From Streptomyces sp. CB02058 (GTDB lineage Bacteria; Actinomycetota; Actinomycetes; Streptomycetales; Streptomycetaceae): a DNA stretch of 64,000 nucleotides. Both the position numbers and the translations under genes were made by a program. Position 1 is the first letter of the stretch. Each line of letters begins with the position of its first letter. Below, one piece after another: positions 1 through 9,801 of this stretch. The stretch covers positions 620,001 through 684,000 of the forward strand of contig NZ_LIPG01000002.1 of the NCBI RefSeq assembly GCF_001905505.1, read 5' to 3'. The notes beneath the pieces were generated by a model, which ran no database searches, was not told the DNA's origin, and saw nothing but the letters and a program-made list of their open reading frames with translations.

Positions 1-1
1 C

Positions 2-766
<765 letters not shown>

Positions 767-875
767 CCCCGACCGGCGGCATAGCGGACAAGCTTCCGAT
801 ACACCGCCGAACTGCCCGGCCCGCGAGCCCCGTTCACCCGTCGAGGGTGGGCGGGGTTCGGCCATATCCCGGTGT

Positions 876-902
876 TGTGACGTCCGGGATACTGACGTCA
901 CA
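876..902. promoter_or_regulatory. 9-bp inverted repeat (TGTGACGTC-n9-GACGTCACA)
   Basis: TGTGACGTC at 876-884 is the exact reverse complement of GACGTCACA at 894-902, with 9 nt between. It sits 67 nt before the TerB-type gene. A second CRP-like element, TGTGG-n6-TCACG, follows at 910-925. The half-sites resemble those of the CRP/FNR superfamily, but the regulator is not identified. Confidence 0.4.
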
Positions 903-968
903 TCACGCATGTGGCTAACATCACGTCCAACGCGGCAATGTTGCCGTGGAGTTACGGAGGTGTGCGAC

Positions 969-1673
969 GTGCGGACAGCCAAAGGACAACGCGCCACAGG
1001 ACTGCGTATCTGCGGCATCCGCACCGTCTGGGACACCGTCGGCGACGGCGAGTTCTTCTGCCCGGGCTGCGGGGGCGACCGCAACTACCAGCGCCTCACC
1101 GGCCGCCACCGGCTCACGGTCCTCGGCCTGCCGCTCCTGAACCGGGGCAGTGCGGGACCCGTCGTCGAATGCGTCGCGTGCCGGGCGCACTTCGCGACGG
1201 ACACCCTGGACCGCCCCACCACCACCCGCTTCTCCGCGATGCTGCGGGAGGCCGTGCACACCGTCACGCTCGCCGTGCTCGCCGCGGGCGGCACCACCTC
1301 CCGCACGGTCCTGGAGACCGCCGCCGGGATCGTCCGCGACGCCGGACTCGACGACTGCACCCAGGAGCAGCTCTTCACCATCGTCGAGGTGCTCGCCGCC
1401 GACACCGGTCCCGGCGGCACGGCGGGACCCGCGGCCGAGGCCTGCGGCGCCGCCCTCGCCATCGAGCTGCACGAGGTACTCAAGCCCCTCGCGCCGCACC
1501 TCGCCGTCGCCGGCCGTGAGGGCGTCCTGCTGCGGGGCGCCAGGATCGCGCTCGCGGACGGCCCGTACAGCCAGGCGGAGCGGGAGGTGCTGACCATGGT
1601 GGGCGGCGCGCTCCAGCTCTGTCCCGCCGACACCGCGGAACTGCTCGCCGCGGCGGCGCGTACCCCCTCGTAG
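969..1673 (+). CDS. Zinc-ribbon plus TerB-family (tellurite resistance-like) protein
   Basis: Protein of 234 residues. The N-terminal ~65 residues hold two CxxC pairs (CPGC near residue 23 and CVAC near residue 62), typical of a zinc ribbon. The rest is helical with the TerB-like pattern seen in TerB/DjlA proteins, including an acidic DGPYSQAERE segment near the C terminus. The start is GTG 969, chosen because GGAGG lies 8 nt upstream; an in-frame ATG at 909 has no such site. TerB-domain proteins are associated with tellurite and stress responses, but the biochemical role is unknown, so no function beyond the fold is claimed. It is probably monocistronic, with an inverted repeat upstream (876-902). 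Confidence 0.75.
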   Translation: MRTAKGQRATGLRICGIRTVWDTVGDGEFFCPGCGGDRNYQRLTGRHRLTVLGLPLLNRGSAGPVVECVACRAHFATDTLDRPTTTRFSAMLREAVHTVTLAVLAAGGTTSRTVLETAAGIVRDAGLDDCTQEQLFTIVEVLAADTGPGGTAGPAAEACGAALAIELHEVLKPLAPHLAVAGREGVLLRGARIALADGPYSQAEREVLTMVGGALQLCPADTAELLAAAARTPS

Positions 1674-1682
1674 ACCCCGGCG

Positions 1683-1698
1683 TACTCCCCAGGGAGTA
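1683..1698. promoter_or_regulatory. Palindromic operator candidate TACTCCC-n2-GGGAGTA
   Basis: A perfect 7-2-7 inverted repeat just after the TerB gene and about 120 nt before the MMPL transporter start. Because the MMPL gene is followed by a NarL/LuxR-type two-component system, a plausible reader is that response regulator; this is inference. Confidence 0.4.
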
Positions 1699-1819
1699 AC
1701 AGGCGTCCCCGGCCGCCCCCGGCGGTAGCGGCCGGGTCCTTCTCCCGCGCGACGAATCGGCCCTCCCCGGACGGGAGTCTGGACAGGTCCGACACCGTCC
1801 AGGAGGGGAGGGCCGCGTC

Positions 1820-3928
1820 ATGCGGGCCGAAACGGAAGTGAGCGGCACACCGCCGCGGCAGGAGCACGGCAGAGGACCGGGGCGGAAGCTGCCGTGGCTG
1901 ATCGTGGTGTTCTGGGTCGTCCTGATCGCCGTCGCGATGCCCTTCGCTGGCAAGCTCGGCGACGTCCAGCGCGACCGTGCGGTCGACTACCTGCCGGCGG
2001 GTGCGGACTCCACCCAGGTCGCGAGGATCCAGGACACCCTGCCCGGCGGGGAGTCGACCGACCTCGTCGTCGTCTACCACCGGGCCGGCGGGCTGACCGT
2101 CGAGGACCGGGGCACGGCGGCCGAGCAGATCGCCGCCGTCACACGGGAGTACGGCCTCCCCGCGGTGCCCGGGGGCGTCCCCTCCGACGACGGCACGACC
2201 CTGATGTTCCCGGTCTCCTCGACCGCGCCCGGCCAGGACCAGGAGGCCAGGACCGCGTTCGTCACGGACGTACGCGAACGGGCCGAGGGGGGCGGCGGGC
2301 TGAGCGTCGAGGTCGGCGGGCCCGGTGCGCTCGCCTCGGACGCCCAGGAGGTCTACACGTCCCTCGACGGGCCGCTGCTCTACACCACGGTGGGGGTCGT
2401 CGCGCTCCTGCTGATCCTGATCTACCGGAGTCCGTTCCTCTGGCTGGTCCCCCTGGTCGTCGCGGGCCTCGCCGACGTCCTGTCGATGGCGGTGGCCTAC
2501 GGGCTGAACCAGGGCTTCGGCACCACCGTCAGCGGCCAGAGCTCCGCCGTCATGACCATCCTGGTCTTCGGCGCGGGCACGGACTACGCCCTGCTGCTCG
2601 TCGCCCGCTACCGCGAGGAACTGGGGCGCCTGGAACGGCCCGTGGACGCCATGGCCGCCGCGCTGCGCGGCTGCGGGCCCGCGGTCCTCGCGTCCTCGGG
2701 CACCGTCGCCGTGGGCATGCTGTGCCTTCTCGCCGCCGATCTCAACAGCAGCCGGGGCATGGGACCCATCGCGGCGGTCGGCGTGCTGTGCGCCCTGCTC
2801 GCGATGACGACCCTGCTCCCCGCCCTGCTCGTGATCCTGGGACGGCGCGTCTTCTGGCCGCTGATGCCCGCGTACGGCGCCGCGCCCCGGCAGCGGCGCT
2901 CGGTCTTCTCCGCCATGGGCGGTTCCGCCGGACGCCGCCCCGTGGCCGTGCTCGTCACCGGGGGCGTACTGCTCGGGGCCCTGTCGCTCGGCGTGTTCAG
3001 CCTGCCCGGCGACCTGAAGCAGGAGGACTCGTTCACCAGCACGCCCGAGTCCATCAGCGCCATGGGGACGCTCGCCGCCGCCTTCCCCGAGCGGTCCACG
3101 CAGCCGGTCACCGTGATCACCCCCACGGAACAGGCCGACCGGACGCTCGCGCGGGCCCGCGCGACCGAGGGTGTCGCCGGAGCCGAACGGGGCCGCAGCG
3201 GCGGCGGATGGACCGAGCTCACCGTCACCGCCCAGGCCCCTCCGGAGTCGCCGGGGGAGCGGGCCGTCATCGACGCCCTGCGCGACACGCTCGACGGCAG
3301 CCACGTCGGAGGGCCCAGCGCCCAGCAGGCGGACCTGGAGGAGACCAACGCCCGCGACCTGAGGATCGTCGTCCCGCTGGTCGTCCTCGCCGTCCTGCTG
3401 ATCCTGGTGGCGCTCCTGCGCAGCCTCGTGGCGCCGCTGCTGCTCGTGGTGGCCGTGGTCGCCGTCTGGGGGGCCGCGCTCGGCATCGCGGGCCTCGTGC
3501 TGGAGCCGCTCCTCGGCATGGAGGGCACCGACCCGGGACTGCCCCTGCTCTCCTTCGTCTTCCTGGTCGCGCTCGGCGTCGACTACGGCATCTTCCTGAT
3601 GCACCGGATGCGCGAGGAGTCCCTGGCCGGAGCCGGACCGACGGACGCCGCCCTCACGGCGCTGCGGACGACGGGCGGCGTCATCGCCTCGGCCGGACTC
3701 GTGCTCGCGGCCACCTTCGCCGTTCTCGTCAGCATGCCGATGACGGCCCTGGCCGAGATGGGATTCGTGATCGCCGTCGGGGTGCTGCTGGACACGTTCC
3801 TGGTCCGCACCTATCTCGTGACCGCGGCGAGCGTGGCCCTGGGGCGCCGGATGTGGTGGCCGGGGCCGCTCGGCCGCGCACCGGCCGAAAATCTCCCCCA
3901 GGAGCCGGAACTCGTCACAAGTCGCTGA
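1820..3928 (+). CDS. MMPL/RND-family membrane exporter
   Basis: Protein of 702 residues with the duplicated MMPL/SSD architecture. There is an N-terminal membrane helix near residue 25, an extracytoplasmic domain of about 140 residues, then a bundle of about six helices (residues ~190-345), repeated in the second half (~380-680). Visible family marks are GAGTDYALLLVARYREEL in the first half and ALGVDYGIFLMHRMREE in the second, both matching the proton-relay helix of RND transporters. It probably exports a hydrophobic molecule such as a lipid or drug using the proton gradient. The start ATG has a strong AGGAGGGGAGGG site. A histidine kinase and response regulator follow within 32 nt, so an operon with its own sensor system is likely. 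The substrate is unknown. Confidence 0.88.
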   Translation: MRAETEVSGTPPRQEHGRGPGRKLPWLIVVFWVVLIAVAMPFAGKLGDVQRDRAVDYLPAGADSTQVARIQDTLPGGESTDLVVVYHRAGGLTVEDRGTAAEQIAAVTREYGLPAVPGGVPSDDGTTLMFPVSSTAPGQDQEARTAFVTDVRERAEGGGGLSVEVGGPGALASDAQEVYTSLDGPLLYTTVGVVALLLILIYRSPFLWLVPLVVAGLADVLSMAVAYGLNQGFGTTVSGQSSAVMTILVFGAGTDYALLLVARYREELGRLERPVDAMAAALRGCGPAVLASSGTVAVGMLCLLAADLNSSRGMGPIAAVGVLCALLAMTTLLPALLVILGRRVFWPLMPAYGAAPRQRRSVFSAMGGSAGRRPVAVLVTGGVLLGALSLGVFSLPGDLKQEDSFTSTPESISAMGTLAAAFPERSTQPVTVITPTEQADRTLARARATEGVAGAERGRSGGGWTELTVTAQAPPESPGERAVIDALRDTLDGSHVGGPSAQQADLEETNARDLRIVVPLVVLAVLLILVALLRSLVAPLLLVVAVVAVWGAALGIAGLVLEPLLGMEGTDPGLPLLSFVFLVALGVDYGIFLMHRMREESLAGAGPTDAALTALRTTGGVIASAGLVLAATFAVLVSMPMTALAEMGFVIAVGVLLDTFLVRTYLVTAASVALGRRMWWPGPLGRAPAENLPQEPELVTSR

Positions 3929-3960
3929 CGGCGACCACCCGGCCGACCGAGGATGGCAGC

Positions 3961-5241
3961 GTGTCCGCTCCCCGTATCACGCGCCGAGGCGAGCGCGTCC
4001 TGGCGGTCGTCAACCGCGACCCCATGGACGCGCCGCACAGGCTGCGCACCGACGCCCTCCTGGCCGTGGGCGCCGGTGCGCTGTCGGCGGTGCTCGCCTT
4101 CACGACCGACGACGGGCGGTTCCCCGACACGACCGGGTGGCTCCTGCTGCTCGGCAGCGCCCTGCCGCTGGCCTGGCGGCGCAGCAACCCCGTGGCGGTG
4201 CTGCTCGCGATGGTCCTGCTGCTCATGGCGTACCACGGCATGGACAACTCCCACACGGCACCGATGCCGCAGACCTTCCTGGTGCTCTACACCGTGGCGG
4301 TGACCGGCCGCCCGCTGCGCACCCTGATCAGCGGCTGCGCCGTGATCGCCGTGATGGTGTCCGTCGTCACCGCCATCGACGCCCATCACGGGCTCGAACT
4401 GCTGCGGATCTCCGGCTGGATCGCCGCCGTGCTCTTCTTCGGGGTGGACGTGCGCCTCTACCGCGGCTACGTCGCCTCCGTGGTGGAGCGCGCCGAACGG
4501 GCCGAACGCACCCGGGAGGAGGAGGCGCGGCGCAGGGTCGCCGAGGAGCGGCTGCGGATCGCCCGTGACCTGCACGACCTGCTCGCCCACAGCATCACCG
4601 TCATCGGGGTGCAGACCTCGGTCGCCTCGCACATCCTGACCGTCGACCCGGACCGGCTGGACCGCGCGGCCGTCGCGCAGGCCCTCGACGACATCGCGGA
4701 GACCTGCCGGGAGGCCCGTGCCGAACTGCGGACCACCCTCCAGGTGCTGCGTGACGGCTCCGACGGTGCCGACGGGCCACTGCCCGGCCTCGCCGCGCTC
4801 CCGGGCCTCGTGCGGGCCGCGGAGACCGCCGGGGCCCGTGTACGGCTGTCCGTACGCGCTCCGGAGAGCCCGGTGGCGCCGGCGACCGGTGCGGCGGCCT
4901 ACCGGATCGTGCAGGAGGCGCTGACGAACGCCGTACGGCACGCGGGGCCGGGAGTGCGGATCGACGTGAGCGTGGAGGCGGACCCGGGGCACCCGGCGCT
5001 GCGGGTCGTCGTCGCCGACGACGGGGCCCCCTCGGGACCCCGTCCCCCGGAAGCCGCCGCCGGGCCCGGATTCGGCATCGTGGGCATGCGGGAACGTGCC
5101 CGCAGCTCCGGCGGCACCCTGGACGCGGCTCCTCTGGCGCGCGGGGGCTTCCAGGTCGCCGCCGTGCTGCCGCTGCCCGGGCTCCCGGACGAGGCAGCCC
5201 GGACCGAAGAGGCCGTCCGGACCGAAGGGGCCGTCCGGTGA
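3961..5241 (+). CDS. Two-component sensor histidine kinase (NarL-type, HisKA_3)
   Basis: Protein of 426 residues. The N-terminal part (residues ~30-165) has about five membrane helices and little extracytoplasmic sequence, so the stimulus is probably sensed in or at the membrane. A short coiled segment (residues 175-200, rich in E and R) leads to the HisKA_3 dimerisation domain, where ARDLHDLLAH carries the predicted phospho-accepting His205. The HATPase domain shows the N-box YRIVQEALTNAVRHA, the DDG box and the G-box GFGIVGMRERA. Start GTG 3961 follows GAGGATGG. The next gene starts inside its stop codon (GTGA), so translational coupling is expected. It most likely controls the MMPL exporter upstream. 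Confidence 0.9.
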   Translation: MSAPRITRRGERVLAVVNRDPMDAPHRLRTDALLAVGAGALSAVLAFTTDDGRFPDTTGWLLLLGSALPLAWRRSNPVAVLLAMVLLLMAYHGMDNSHTAPMPQTFLVLYTVAVTGRPLRTLISGCAVIAVMVSVVTAIDAHHGLELLRISGWIAAVLFFGVDVRLYRGYVASVVERAERAERTREEEARRRVAEERLRIARDLHDLLAHSITVIGVQTSVASHILTVDPDRLDRAAVAQALDDIAETCREARAELRTTLQVLRDGSDGADGPLPGLAALPGLVRAAETAGARVRLSVRAPESPVAPATGAAAYRIVQEALTNAVRHAGPGVRIDVSVEADPGHPALRVVVADDGAPSGPRPPEAAAGPGFGIVGMRERARSSGGTLDAAPLARGGFQVAAVLPLPGLPDEAARTEEAVRTEGAVR

Positions 5242-5912
5242 TCCGGGTCCTGCTCGCCGACGACCAGACACTGGTCAGGGCGGCCTTCGCCATGCTCGTC
5301 GGGTCCGACCCGGACATGACCGTCGTCGCCGAGGCCGGCACCGGCCTGGAGGCGGTCGAGAAGGCCCGCTCGGCACGGGCCGACCTCGTGGTCATGGACA
5401 TCCGGATGCCCGAGCTCGACGGCATCGAGGCCACCCGCCGCATCGCCGCCGACGAGGACCTCGCCGGGGTGAAGGTGTTGGTCCTGACGACGTACGACAC
5501 CGACGACCACGTCGTGGAGGCCCTGCGCGCCGGCGCCTCCGGCTTCCTGGTCAAGGACACGAGGCCCGCCGAACTCCTCGCCGCCATCAGAACGGTGGCG
5601 GCGGGCGAGTCGCTGCTCTCGCCCGGTCCGACCGCGCGGCTCATCGCCCGGGTCCTCAGCGCGCCCGGAGCGCCCGCCGTGGGCAGGCCGGGCGGCCCGG
5701 AGTGCCTCACGGACCGGGAGCGCCAGGTGCTCACTCTCGTCGCGCGCGGCCTGAACAACACGGAGATCGCCGGGGCACTGGGCCTCAGCCCTCTCACCGC
5801 GAAGACCCATGTGAGCCGGATCATGGGCAAGCTGGACGCCCGGGACCGCGCGCAACTGGTGATCATCGCCTACGAGTCCGGGGCGGTCGTGCCCGCGGGG
5901 CGCCAGGAGTGA
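5238..5912 (+). CDS. Two-component response regulator, NarL/LuxR type
   Basis: Protein of 224 residues. The receiver domain (residues 1-120) has the acidic pocket ADDQ, the phospho-acceptor Asp54 in VVMDIRMPELDG and a conserved Lys in FLVKDTR. The C-terminal GerE/LuxR helix-turn-helix begins LTDRERQVLTLVARGLNNTE and ends in the recognition helix region AKTHVSRIM. It overlaps the kinase stop codon by 4 nt and is the evident cognate partner. A likely target is the MMPL operon promoter, where a 7-2-7 palindrome lies at 1683-1698; that link is inferred. Confidence 0.92.
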   Translation: MIRVLLADDQTLVRAAFAMLVGSDPDMTVVAEAGTGLEAVEKARSARADLVVMDIRMPELDGIEATRRIAADEDLAGVKVLVLTTYDTDDHVVEALRAGASGFLVKDTRPAELLAAIRTVAAGESLLSPGPTARLIARVLSAPGAPAVGRPGGPECLTDRERQVLTLVARGLNNTEIAGALGLSPLTAKTHVSRIMGKLDARDRAQLVIIAYESGAVVPAGRQE

Positions 5913-5943
5913 GGACCGCCTCCGGGCGCCGGCCCGGGTGCGC

Positions 5944-5949
5944 GACAAT
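5944..5949 (+). promoter_or_regulatory. Leaderless -10 box for recO (GACAAT)
   Basis: GACAAT ends 6 nt before the recO ATG at 5956 and no Shine-Dalgarno sequence is present, the usual arrangement of leaderless Streptomyces transcripts. This decides the start at 5956 rather than the in-frame ATG at 5938. Confidence 0.5.
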
Positions 5950-5955
5950 GGGCGC

Positions 5956-6702
5956 ATGAGCTTGTTCCGGGACGACGGCGTCGTGCTGCGTACGCAGAAG
6001 CTGGGCGAGGCCGACCGGATCATCACGATCCTGACCCGCGGCCACGGGCGGGTGCGTGCCGTGGCGCGCGGGGTGCGCCGCACCAAGTCCAAGTTCGGGG
6101 CGCGGCTCGAACCCTTCTCCCATGTGGACGTGCAGTTCTTCGCGCGCGGCAGCGAGCTCGTCGGCCGGGGCCTCCCGCTGTGCACCCAGAGCGAGACGAT
6201 CGCCCCGTACGGCGGCGGGATCGTCTCCGACTACGCCCGCTACACCGCGGGCACCGCGATGCTGGAGACCGCCGAGCGCTTCACCGACCACGAGGGCGAG
6301 CCCGCGGTCCAGCAGTACCTCCTGCTCGTCGGCGGGCTGCGGACCCTGGCGCGCGCCGAGCACGCGCCGCATCTCATCCTGGACGCCTTCCTGCTGCGCT
6401 CCCTCGCCGTCAACGGCTACGCCCCGAGCTTCGACGACTGCGCCAAGTGCGGAATGCCCGGACCGAACCGGTTCTTCTCCGTCGCGGCGGGCGGCGTCAT
6501 ATGCGGCGACTGCCGGGTGCCCGGCAGCGTCGTACCCTCGGCGGAGGCCGTCGAACTGCTGAGCGCCTTGCTCACCGGTGACTGGGAGACGGCGGACGCG
6601 TCCGAGGCGCGTCATGCCAGGGAGGGGAGCGGGCTCGTGTCCGCCTACCTGCACTGGCATCTGGAGCGCGGTCTGCGCTCGCTGCGGTACGTAGAGAAGT
6701 GA
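5956..6702 (+). CDS. recO: DNA repair protein RecO
   Basis: Protein of 248 residues, normal for actinobacterial RecO. It acts in the RecFOR pathway, loading RecA onto SSB-coated gaps and annealing strands. The N-terminal OB fold starts with the family pattern [19 protein letters not shown]. The helical second domain carries a zinc site: CAKCG near residue 160 and CGDC near residue 182. Start ATG 5956 is supported by the homologous N terminus and a -10 box 6 nt upstream. uppS follows after 22 nt, the usual recO-uppS order in Streptomyces, so cotranscription is likely. Confidence 0.95.
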   Translation: MSLFRDDGVVLRTQKLGEADRIITILTRGHGRVRAVARGVRRTKSKFGARLEPFSHVDVQFFARGSELVGRGLPLCTQSETIAPYGGGIVSDYARYTAGTAMLETAERFTDHEGEPAVQQYLLLVGGLRTLARAEHAPHLILDAFLLRSLAVNGYAPSFDDCAKCGMPGPNRFFSVAAGGVICGDCRVPGSVVPSAEAVELLSALLTGDWETADASEARHAREGSGLVSAYLHWHLERGLRSLRYVEK

Positions 6703-6724
6703 CACAGGGAGACGAGAGAAGCCC

Positions 6725-7537
6725 ATGGCAGTACGCGGGATGCTCGGCGGCCGTAACCGGCGTGAGTACAAGACCCCCGAGCCGCACCCCTCCGGCGCCA
6801 CCCCGCCGAAGATCCCCGGCGAGCTCGTGCCCAAGCACGTCGCCGTCGTGATGGACGGCAACGGCCGCTGGGCGAAGGAGCGGGGCCTCCCGCGCACCGA
6901 GGGCCACAAGGTCGGCGAGGGCGTCGTCATGGACGTCCTCAAGGGCTGCATCGAGATGGGCGTCAAGAACCTCTCGCTGTACGCCTTCTCCACGGAGAAC
7001 TGGAAGCGTTCGCCGGAGGAAGTGAAGTTCCTGATGAACTTCAACCGGGACGTCATCCGCCGCCGTCGTGACGAGATGGACGAGCTCGGCATCCGGATCC
7101 GCTGGGTCGGCCGCATGCCGAAGCTGTGGAAGTCCGTCGTCCAGGAGCTCCAGGTCGCCCAGGAGCAGACCAAGGACAACGACAGGATGACGCTGTACTT
7201 CTGCGTCAACTACGGCGGCCGGGCCGAGATCGCCGACGCCGCGCAGCGCATCGCCGAGGACGTCGCGGCGGGGAAGCTCGACCCCTCGAAGGTCAACGAG
7301 AAGACGTTCGCGAAGTACATCTACTACCCGGACATGCCGGACGTGGACCTCTTCGTGCGCCCCAGTGGTGAGCAGCGCACGTCCAACTACCTGATCTGGC
7401 AGAGCGCGTACGCCGAGATGGTCTTCCAGGACGTCCTGTGGCCGGACTTCGACCGCCGGGACCTCTGGAACGCCTGCCTGGAGTTCGCCCGGCGCGACCG
7501 GCGCTTCGGCGGTGCCGAGGAGATCACCAAGGGCTGA
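6725..7537 (+). CDS. uppS: Isoprenyl (polyprenyl) diphosphate synthase, cis type
   Basis: Protein of 270 residues that adds isopentenyl diphosphate units in cis to make the polyprenyl carrier used for peptidoglycan and wall polymers. The catalytic Asp44 sits in [14 protein letters not shown]; other marks are [11 protein letters not shown] and the pyrophosphate-binding [10 protein letters not shown] near residue 220. The protein has a basic N-terminal extension of ~30 residues compared with the E. coli enzyme, common in actinomycetes. The ATG is preceded by GGGAGACGAGAG. Which chain length it makes, and whether it is UppS or a Z-farnesyl-type paralogue, cannot be told from sequence alone. Confidence 0.93.
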   Translation: MAVRGMLGGRNRREYKTPEPHPSGATPPKIPGELVPKHVAVVMDGNGRWAKERGLPRTEGHKVGEGVVMDVLKGCIEMGVKNLSLYAFSTENWKRSPEEVKFLMNFNRDVIRRRRDEMDELGIRIRWVGRMPKLWKSVVQELQVAQEQTKDNDRMTLYFCVNYGGRAEIADAAQRIAEDVAAGKLDPSKVNEKTFAKYIYYPDMPDVDLFVRPSGEQRTSNYLIWQSAYAEMVFQDVLWPDFDRRDLWNACLEFARRDRRFGGAEEITKG

Positions 7538-7544
7538 GCCCGGG

Positions 7545-7576
7545 CGGCGGCGGGGGGCCGGTGAGGGCCCCCGCCG
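7545..7576. terminator. Hairpin between convergent uppS and zur
   Basis: A GC-rich stem of about 11 bp with one bulge (CGGCGGGGGGCC against GGCCCCCGCCG) closes over a short loop between the two convergent stop codons. It can serve both strands. Confidence 0.55.
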
Positions 7577-7580
7577 TACG

Positions 7581-8015
7581 TCAGCTCCGCTCGGCCGCGC
7601 AGTCGGCGCAGGTGCCGAAGATCTCCACGGTGTGGGCCACGTTCACATAGCCGTGCTGCGAGGCGATGGTCTCGGCCCACTGCTCCACGGCGGGGCCCTC
7701 CACCTCGACGGCCTTGCCGCAGACGCGGCACACCAGATGGTGGTGGTGGTCACCGGTCGAGCAGCGCCGGTAGACCGCCTCGCCGTCCGTCGTGCGCAGG
7801 ACGTCCACCTCGCCGGCGTCGGCGAGGGACTGGAGCGTGCGGTAGACCGTGGTCAGCCCGACGGAGTCGCCCCGGTGCTTGAGCACGTCGTGCAGGTCCT
7901 GGGCGCTGCGGAACTCGTCGACCTCGTCGAGGGCCGCCGCGACCGCCGCCCGCTGCCGGGTGGACCGGCCGCGTACCGGTGCCGCGTTCGTGCCACTGAT
8001 CGGCGCCGTCGCCAC
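7581..8015 (-). CDS. zur: Zinc uptake regulator Zur (Fur family)
   Basis: Protein of 144 residues that represses zinc uptake genes when zinc-loaded. The N-terminal winged helix contains DSVGLTTVYRTLQSLADAGE. The dimerisation domain shows the Fur-family metal sites: TGDHHHHLVC at residues 87-96, CRVC (C96, C99) and the C-terminal CADC (C136, C139). GTG 8015 is chosen because AGGAGG lies 5 nt upstream; an in-frame start further out at 8084 lacks one. It is the last gene of the znuA-znuC-znuB-zur series, 65 nt after znuB. Its order and metal ligands separate it from the Fur and Nur paralogues. Confidence 0.92.
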   Translation of the reverse strand: MATAPISGTNAAPVRGRSTRQRAAVAAALDEVDEFRSAQDLHDVLKHRGDSVGLTTVYRTLQSLADAGEVDVLRTTDGEAVYRRCSTGDHHHHLVCRVCGKAVEVEGPAVEQWAETIASQHGYVNVAHTVEIFGTCADCAAERS

Positions 8016-8080
8016 AGCTGCCTCCTCGTGTCGCCCGTACGTGTGTCGGGCCATTGTGCCAGCCCTCCCCGGCGGCACGG

Positions 8081-8977
8081 TCACACCCGTACGTCGTCCG
8101 AGGCGGGGCGGGCCGCCGGTACCTCAAGGGTGCACCGGTCGTCCTCGCCCGTGTGCTCCCGGGCGCGCCTGCGTGCCAGCGGCGTGGCGAGCGCCGTCAG
8201 CAGCACGAACGCGGCGATGGCGAGCAGCACGATCGTCGCGCCGGGCGGCACGTCCTGGTAGTACGAGGTCACGGTGCCGGCCAGGGTGACGGCCGTACCG
8301 ATGACGACGGCCAGGACGAACGTCACCTTGAAGGACTTCGAGATCTGCTGGGCGGCGGCGACGGGCACCACCATCAGTGCGCTGACCAGCAGCAGGCCGA
8401 CGACCCGCATCGCCACGGTGACGGTGACCGCGGCCGTGACGGCGACCAGCAGGTTGAGCACGCGCACCGGCAGCCCGGTGACCCGGGCGAACTCCTCGTC
8501 CTGGCTGACGGCGAACAGCTGCCGCCGCAGCCCCACGGTCACCAGCACCACGAAGGCGGCCAGCGCGACGATCGCGACGACGTCCTCCTCGGAGACCGTC
8601 GAGAGGGAGCCGAAGAGGTACGAGGTCAGGTTGGCGTTGGAGCCGGTGTCCGAGAGGTTGATCAGCATCACCCCGCCCGCCATGCCGCCGTAGAACAGCA
8701 TGGCCAGCGCGATGTCGCCCCGGGTGCGTCCGTACCAGCGGATGAGCTCCATCACGACCGAACCGGCGACGGCGACGAGCGTCGCCATCCAGACCGGGTT
8801 GGTGGAGAGCAGGAAGCCGAGGCCGACACCGGTCATCGCGACGTGGCCGATGCCGTCGCCCATCAGGGCCTGGCGGCGCTGGACCAGATAGATGCCGATG
8901 GCGGGGGCGGTGATGCCGACCAGGACGGCCGCGATCAGGGCCCGCTGCATGAAGGGGGGGTTCAGGAATTCGAGCAT
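8081..8977 (-). CDS. znuB: Zinc ABC transporter, permease
   Basis: Protein of 298 residues, an ABC-3 family membrane subunit with about eight or nine helices, starting MLEFLNPPFMQRALIAAVLV. Typical marks are GDGIGHVAMTGVGLGFL near residue 40 and the helix containing VVGLLLVSALMVVPVAAA. It forms the channel for periplasm-side zinc delivered by ZnuA. The hydrophilic tail after residue 270 (ARRRAREHTGEDD...) is a usual variable end. Its start lies 3 nt from the znuC stop, so the two are cotranscribed. Confidence 0.9.
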   Translation of the reverse strand: MLEFLNPPFMQRALIAAVLVGITAPAIGIYLVQRRQALMGDGIGHVAMTGVGLGFLLSTNPVWMATLVAVAGSVVMELIRWYGRTRGDIALAMLFYGGMAGGVMLINLSDTGSNANLTSYLFGSLSTVSEEDVVAIVALAAFVVLVTVGLRRQLFAVSQDEEFARVTGLPVRVLNLLVAVTAAVTVTVAMRVVGLLLVSALMVVPVAAAQQISKSFKVTFVLAVVIGTAVTLAGTVTSYYQDVPPGATIVLLAIAAFVLLTALATPLARRRAREHTGEDDRCTLEVPAARPASDDVRV

Positions 8978-8979
8978 GA

Positions 8980-9801
8980 TCAGGTCAGCAGTCCCGTCCG
9001 GAGGGGCTCGGTGGCCGCGTGGGGGTGTACGTGGTCGTGGCCGGGCAGCGCGTGCTGTCCGACGGCCTCGGGGGGCGGTCCGTCGTGCATGACGCAGCCG
9101 TCGCGCAGGACGATCGCCCGGTCGATCAGGGGCTCCAGGGCGCCGAGCTCGTGCAGGACGAGCAGTACCGTCGCCCCGCCCGCGACCTGCTCGCGCAGTG
9201 TCGAGGCGAGGATCTCCTGGCTGGCCAGGTCGACGCCCGCCATGGGCTCGTCCATGATCAGCACCTCGGGCTCGGCGACGAGCGCGCGGGCGATCAGCAC
9301 CCGCTGGTGCTGGCCGCCGGAGAGGGCGCTCACGGAGTCCTTGGCGCGGTCGGAGAGGCCGACGAGCTCGATGGCCCGGTCCACGGCCGCCCGGTCCGCC
9401 CTGCCCGGCAGCCTGAACTTCGTACGCGAGAGCCGCCCGGAGGCGACGACCTCGCGGATCGTGGCGGGGACACCGCCCGCCGCCGTGGTGCGCTGCGGTA
9501 CGTAACCGACGCGGGCCCACGAGCGGAAGCGGCGAAGCGGCGTGCCGAACAGCTCGACGGTCCCGCCGGTCAGCGGCACCTGGCCGATCACGGAGCGTAC
9601 GGCGGTGGACTTGCCGGAGCCGTTGGCCCCGAGCAGGGCCACGACCTCGCCGCGGTGGACGGTGAGGTCGACACCGCGCAGCACCGGGCGCGAACCGAGC
9701 GTCGCCGTGGCTCCGCGCATGCTGATCACGGCTTCTGGCGTACTGGGCTCGGGCACGATCGCCTCCGGTGCTGCGACGGGTTCGGGTGTTGCTCGGGTCA
9801 C
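8980..9801 (-). CDS. znuC: Zinc ABC transporter, ATPase
   Basis: Protein of 273 residues powering zinc import. The Walker A is GANGSGKST, the signature LSGGQHQRVLIARAL and the Walker B VLIMDEPMAGVD. The ABC domain fills residues ~25-235 and is followed by a His-containing tail (HALPGHDHVHPHA) that may bind metal. The start GTG 9801 overlaps the znuA stop by 4 nt (GTGA), implying translational coupling. An N-terminal Pro/Glu-rich leader of ~27 residues precedes the conserved fold, so a later start is possible. Confidence 0.92.
   Translation of the reverse strand: MTRATPEPVAAPEAIVPEPSTPEAVISMRGATATLGSRPVLRGVDLTVHRGEVVALLGANGSGKSTAVRSVIGQVPLTGGTVELFGTPLRRFRSWARVGYVPQRTTAAGGVPATIREVVASGRLSRTKFRLPGRADRAAVDRAIELVGLSDRAKDSVSALSGGQHQRVLIARALVAEPEVLIMDEPMAGVDLASQEILASTLREQVAGGATVLLVLHELGALEPLIDRAIVLRDGCVMHDGPPPEAVGQHALPGHDHVHPHAATEPLRTGLLT

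Noticed and set aside
1085..3604. 839-residue open frame on the minus strand opposite TerB and MMPL genes
   Set aside because: Its product is a low-complexity Arg/Gly/Asp/Gln mixture with no domain, while the plus strand encodes clear membrane and TerB proteins. Long antisense frames are normal in DNA of this composition; all similar ones were dropped.
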